Below, one piece after another: positions 60,162 to 64,000 of a stretch of 64,000 nucleotides of DNA. The position numbers and the translations under genes were made by a program. The DNA is from Cinnamomum chago. Lineage: Eukaryota > Streptophyta > Magnoliopsida > Laurales > Lauraceae. Location of the stretch: the NCBI GenBank assembly GCA_038049695.1, contig CP142459.1, forward strand, positions 67,386,001 to 67,450,000, in the 5' to 3' direction. Positions within the stretch are counted from its first letter, which is position 1, and each line of letters opens with the position of its first letter. The notes beneath the pieces are model-generated. The model made no database searches, was not told the DNA's origin, and was given only the letters and a program-made list of their open reading frames with translations.

Positions 60162-63100
60162 CAGTATCCAAATAACACATGCTGAGATGCATTGAAGAAA
60201 CAAATGGTTAATAGATCCTCCGTGGACCAACACAAAGCTTAAGTTAGCAGGGCAGTATTTCTTCTTTGTCGTCGTCGTCGTCGTCATCGTTGTTTTTAAG
60301 AATTAATTTGAATTAATGTGGCTGTCCGAGCAAAAGCTTTACTCTGTGGGGAGCAACATCCAAACTGATGCTCTGAAAAATGAATCAATTTGCAAAATTG
60401 TGAATCATAAAAATTTAAGACTTTTAATAAGTTAATGTATGGATATATTATTTTCTTTATCATTATTATCGTAGAATTCTTACCCCATCCCATGATTCAT
60501 TCTCTCTTATTGGTATGAACTTTAGATTTATATCTTAACTCTTTGGTTGGGAGGGGGCATAGTCCCTAATGTGTGACCCTGGGGTTGGATCTTCTATGGA
60601 AAGGGATGGCTAGCCATTGTACTACTCATGATTGGCTTACAACCTTCACACATTTGCATAGTTTAAAATCAAGAGAGATTAAGCTTTTAATAATTGCTTA
60701 ATATGTCAAAGAAGTTCCTATTTTTGGGATTAGAAGGTTTCAAACAAAAAAAAAAAAAAAAGATAGGAAAAAGGCATGGATGTTGATTCAGTTGGTTATG
60801 GTTTTGTTCAAAATCATAATTGTTAAGGAGCTGTAGGATATGATTGTTGTGAGTTTCAAATGAAAAGTCATAAGACTCGCCAAGAAAATGATATGATCGT
60901 AGAAATTAAGATACAAAGCATATGGTTCAAATAATCTTTCATAAGATCTGATTCAAACTGTAATTCATAAGATAATAAAAACAAGGAGTCAATGCTTCAA
61001 ACACAAACGAAAATGGATCGAAGGATGTCCAGTAATATGGTGAAAAGGAGTCTGCTTGAAAATTTTACAAGGAAAACCAATATTGGAGCTCATTTATCTT
61101 TACCATCAACTGTTAAACTCATTCAGAAAGTGCAAAGGTAAGGGTGGGGTTCGAAATTCACCAACTCTCTTTCTAAAGGTGATATTCAAAGCCATTTTTT
61201 TTGTCCATCTCTATACACACTTTTATTAACTTTAAATCATATACATCCTTCAATTTTTATTTTTCAAAGAAGCTTGAGTGATCTATACATTTCCCCAAAA
61301 CCTTCTCTCACGTCCACCATTCCACACCTGTCATAAATTGATTTTTTTTTTTGGATTGTTAACATGACTTGAACCCACAACCTCAAGGTTGCAATAGTGA
61401 GCACCTTATACCATGCTGTGGGCTCTAGTCATAAAAAAACTGAGGATTCTCCTTTATATTTTGCTCACTTTGTCCAAATAATCACCATATTTTGTCTATC
61501 TGTCCCAAATCATTTATTTCACTCTCTCAAATCGCAGGCCCTATTTTTTTATCCCCATATTTTGAAACTACTCCACCAGGCTTCTCTTACCTATCCAAAT
61601 CTTCACCATGATTTTACTTCCACTGCTTAGTTCTTCTCCCCAATATTTTCCAACCTGGCAGCTATATTTTGAAATGACCTCATCTTTCTTTCAACATATC
61701 AAATATTTCCTATTCTAGCAACCTTTCCATCCCAAAGTGACTGCACTTTTTTTTTTTTTCCCTTTGAGATTTCCACAAGCATTGGAATTGAGATAAATAA
61801 ACATAAAAGATTCAGGGATAGGCCAAAGTAGATTTAATGAGTGCGACATGGCCATTGCAAGATAGGTAGGTTTTTCGAAATTCTATGTCCTCTTCTTGTA
61901 GATCTACAAAATAGCTAAAAGGGAGCCTTTTCCAATCTTATTGCCATTTTCCTTTTTGATCCCTTAATTGCCTAAATTCTTGTAGATGGGCCTCTTTCTC
62001 TTCTTTGTTTGTAGCTGCTTTCTTGATTTCCACACTGGTGCTAGTCGAGATTGCACATTATCAAAATGCTGAAATTTCACTTCCCTTTTGTTATTTTTTT
62101 AAAAGATTCTTTTTATCTTTTTATTATGGCTTCTTTTGCAACAGATGTTTGATTACAGTAGCCAGAATATTTTACTTATGGCGGTACTCTTATTTTAATA
62201 GCCATTTCTAGTTAGGGCGATCTGGTGAATTGGTAATTGATTGGTTGAAGTACCTATTACAGGGTGGTGCTGAAAGGGAGCAAGGTCTGCTTCAAATACT
62301 AACTGAGATGGATGGATTTAAAGTCTCAACAGCTCAGGCATGCCCAAAAAATTATTCCCTTGATGATAAAAACAATATTTTTGTATGTTTCTGCTGAAAT
62401 TATTTTTTCAGGTATTAGTTATAGGTGCAACCAATCGACTGGATATATTAGATCCTGCACTCTTAAGAAAAGGTCGTTTTGACAAGATTATACGGGTTGG
62501 TTTACCATCTAAAGATGGCAGGCTGGCCATATTAAAGGTAGTCTCTCTTTGGTTGCTGATGATAATATATACCTGTGTAGGTGTTCTGGATTATTGTAAT
62601 GGTAGAAGTTCTCATGCATAGTTTATACATATTACAGGTGCATGCTAGGAATAAGTTTTTTCGGTCAGAAGAGGAAAAAGACATCCTCCTCCAGGAAATT
62701 GCAGAGCTTGCAGTAGATTTCACTGGAGCAGAGCTGCAAAATATATTGTAATTAGTTTAGAACTTTTTGCTTGTTTCTGATTGCTCACTAGAAGATAGTT
62801 GTTTGACCATTTTTGATCTGTTCGGCAGGAATGAGGCTGGAATTTTGACTGCTAGAAAGGATTTAGACTACATTGGACGAGAGGAACTGCTGGAAGCTTT
62901 GGAAAGGGTAAATATTGTCTTCTTTTCTTTCATGCATGCTGTTAAAAAAAAAAAAAATGCCCTCACAGTTGTTCTGATTTTTTTTTTTTCCTTTTCTATA
63001 TTTTTCTTATGCTTTTACAGCAAAAGGGCACATTTGCAACCGGTCAAGAAGACAGCACTGAAATTCCAGAGGAATTAAAGCTTAGATTAGCATATCGAGA

Positions 63101-63872
63101 AGCAGCAGTGGCTGTTCTTGCATGTTATTATCCAAATCCTCATCGCTCTTTGACTGAGGTCAATTAGCTATTATAATCTCTCTTCTACTAAAAGATATTT
63201 TTCTGTTCCCTTTTCATTTAAATTCTTTTCAAGTTGTCTCAGGCTAATAGACTTAATTCTGCTATACGGCATTGTGAATATGATGCAGACAGATATTCGT
63301 TCCATTCGTAGCCAGCCAAATATGCGTTATGCAGAAATTTCTGGAAAACTCTATTCAAGGAAGTCGGACTACGTGGAATCCATAGTCCGTGCTTGTGCAC
63401 GTGAGTTTTCAACTTCTGGCTCTTGCTTTACTACTATTTTTCAACCATTCAGGTTCTTGTTTTGTGCCAGTGAGTTCAAGGCCCTCTTGCACTGAACCTG
63501 CATTACTCACATTAGCCTGGCTTCATAATAGATCGTCTGTTTTATGATTTTTTTCCTATTCATTTCTTTTTGCAATTAATATTGCCGACTTATTTTACTC
63601 CTGGATATATCGTATTCGTTCTCCTTTTCTAGTTCACTAATTGCATGTATGAACAGCTAGAGTAATAGAGGAAGAGATGTTTGGGGTTGACAACTTATGC
63701 TGGATTTCTGCAAAGGCTACATTGGAAGCTTCAAGGCATGCAGAATTTTTGATTCTGCAAACGGGGATGACAGCATTTGGGAAAGCATATTATCGGAACC
63801 AAAGCGATCTAGTACCACATGTAGGTTGATGCAGCTCCAACTTGTTCACGTCCTTCTAATTCACACACACAC

Positions 63873-63920
<48 letters not shown>

Positions 63921-64000
63921 TTGCTTAACTAAGATGTTTGGAGTTTTCATTTACAGCTTGCAGTAAAACTGGAAGCGCTGAGAGATGAATACATGCGATT
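52719..64000 (+). CDS. FTSHI4: FTSHI4-like inactive chloroplast FtsH AAA protein, exons 1-13, 3' end outside window
   Basis: Exons 52719-52985, 54313-54568, 55144-55516, 56860-57118, 59677-59808, 62263-62337, 62412-62537, 62638-62747, 62829-62907, 63021-63158, 63289-63400, 63657-63820 and 63957-64000+ give 711 consistent codons. The N-terminus is Ser/Arg-rich (transit peptide). A membrane segment lies at about 238-260, Walker A GPPGTGKT at 354-361, Walker B IIFIDE at 409-414, and [20 protein letters not shown] follows. The protease motif HEXXH is replaced by REAAV (585-589), so zinc proteolysis should be lost while the ATPase motifs are kept. Known for FtsHi proteins: Arabidopsis FTSHI4 is essential for embryo and chloroplast development, and FtsHi members join an envelope FtsH12 import-motor complex. 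The splice between exons 6 and 7 uses a GC-AG intron. About 20 percent of the protein is missing at the right edge. Confidence 0.94.
53290..54050 (+). pseudogene. L1-type LINE reverse-transcriptase remnant in FTSHI4 intron 1
   Basis: Fragments in shifting frames read [11 protein letters not shown] near 53326 and [19 protein letters not shown] near 53790-53850. Then [11 protein letters not shown] near 53905-53940 is the polymerase catalytic motif, with FAND in place of the active FADD. Several frameshifts and the missing Asp show that it is dead. Confidence 0.8.
56113..56375. repeat. About 132-bp tandem duplication in FTSHI4 intron 3
   Basis: Two adjacent copies contain GAAGTTGCATGTTTATAAG, then TTTTTAGTGACAATC, a GGTTGCCC motif and CAGTCATGTTTATTGAC. 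They differ by few substitutions, so the duplication is fairly recent. Confidence 0.88.
58711..58853 (+). mobile_element. Severely 5'-truncated RTE-type LINE, FTSHI4 intron 4
   Basis: Only the last 36 or so codons remain ([20 protein letters not shown] ... [10 protein letters not shown]) plus the 3' end with (TTGGT)n repeats. Clearly the same family as 22885-23495. TATTTTCTATT-like strings on both sides may be the target duplication. Confidence 0.8.
60119..60161. repeat. (TC)n(TA)n compound microsatellite in FTSHI4 intron 5
   Basis: About 11 TC units followed by about 10 TA units. A short (CGT)n run lies nearby at about 60268-60286. Confidence 0.92.
61338..61427 (-). mobile_element. Short tRNA-derived SINE in FTSHI4 intron 5
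   Basis: About 90 bp. On the minus strand it reads GCATGGTATAAGGTGC (A-box-like), then TTGTGGGTTCAAGTC, a good polymerase III B box, and ends in an A tract (T tract at 61341-61352 on the plus strand). An 8-bp duplication GTCATAAA flanks it (61330-61337 and 61428-61435). Confidence 0.72.
63862..63920. repeat. (CA)n followed by (TACATA)n microsatellite in FTSHI4 intron 12
   Basis: About six CA units then eight or so TACATA hexamers, only 36 bases before the exon 13 acceptor; it fills much of this short intron. Confidence 0.93.

Overview
This is a flowering-plant nuclear window. The evidence is spliced genes with canonical plant introns, plant-only protein families (an FTSHI4-like inactive chloroplast FtsH, a PPC-repeat PI4K beta, a plastid aspartate-semialdehyde dehydrogenase, a FAR1-type transposase), AT-rich introns and a dense mix of LTR, LINE, SINE, hAT and Mutator elements. 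I cannot name the species. Intron lengths (up to about 8 kb, swollen by transposons) suggest a moderately large genome.

Layout: (1) 1-21.5 kb, minus strand: the 5' two thirds of a phosphatidylinositol 4-kinase beta gene. Seven exons are recovered (21326 down to 356), with all splice phases consistent over 963 codons. The catalytic kinase domain lies beyond the left edge. Introns 1, 3 and 5 hold LINE fragments, several hAT-type non-autonomous elements with 8-bp target duplications, a minisatellite and an old LTR retrotransposon interrupted by a 2.9-kb solo LTR. (2) 21.6-28.8 kb: AT-rich intergenic DNA with an RTE-type LINE remnant and simple repeats. (3) 28.8-33.3 kb, minus strand: a complete eight-exon aspartate-semialdehyde dehydrogenase gene (378 aa, plastid-targeted), with a locally duplicated splice acceptor at exon 7. 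(4) 33.3-42.3 kb: an intact-ended, RT-less gag-pro LTR element (34326-37783), a 1.5-kb hAT element, a SINE and a possible MITE. (5) 42345-52114: a 9.77-kb Mutator-like element with about 1.8-kb terminal inverted repeats. It carries two convergent, apparently intact genes: a FAR1-type DDE transposase and a small two-exon GRF zinc-finger protein with a C-terminal membrane anchor. The layout resembles maize MuDR (mudrA/mudrB) but the second gene is of a different family. I consider this the most interesting system in the window. (6) 52.7-64.0 kb, plus strand: exons 1-13 of an FTSHI4-like gene, truncated by the right edge, starting only about 600 bp from the MULE end.

The three host genes are functionally unrelated: Golgi/TGN phosphoinositide signalling, plastid synthesis of the aspartate-family amino acids, and chloroplast inner-envelope proteostasis. 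The rest is a layered record of transposition, in which many insertions can be dated relative to one another by target-site duplications and nesting.
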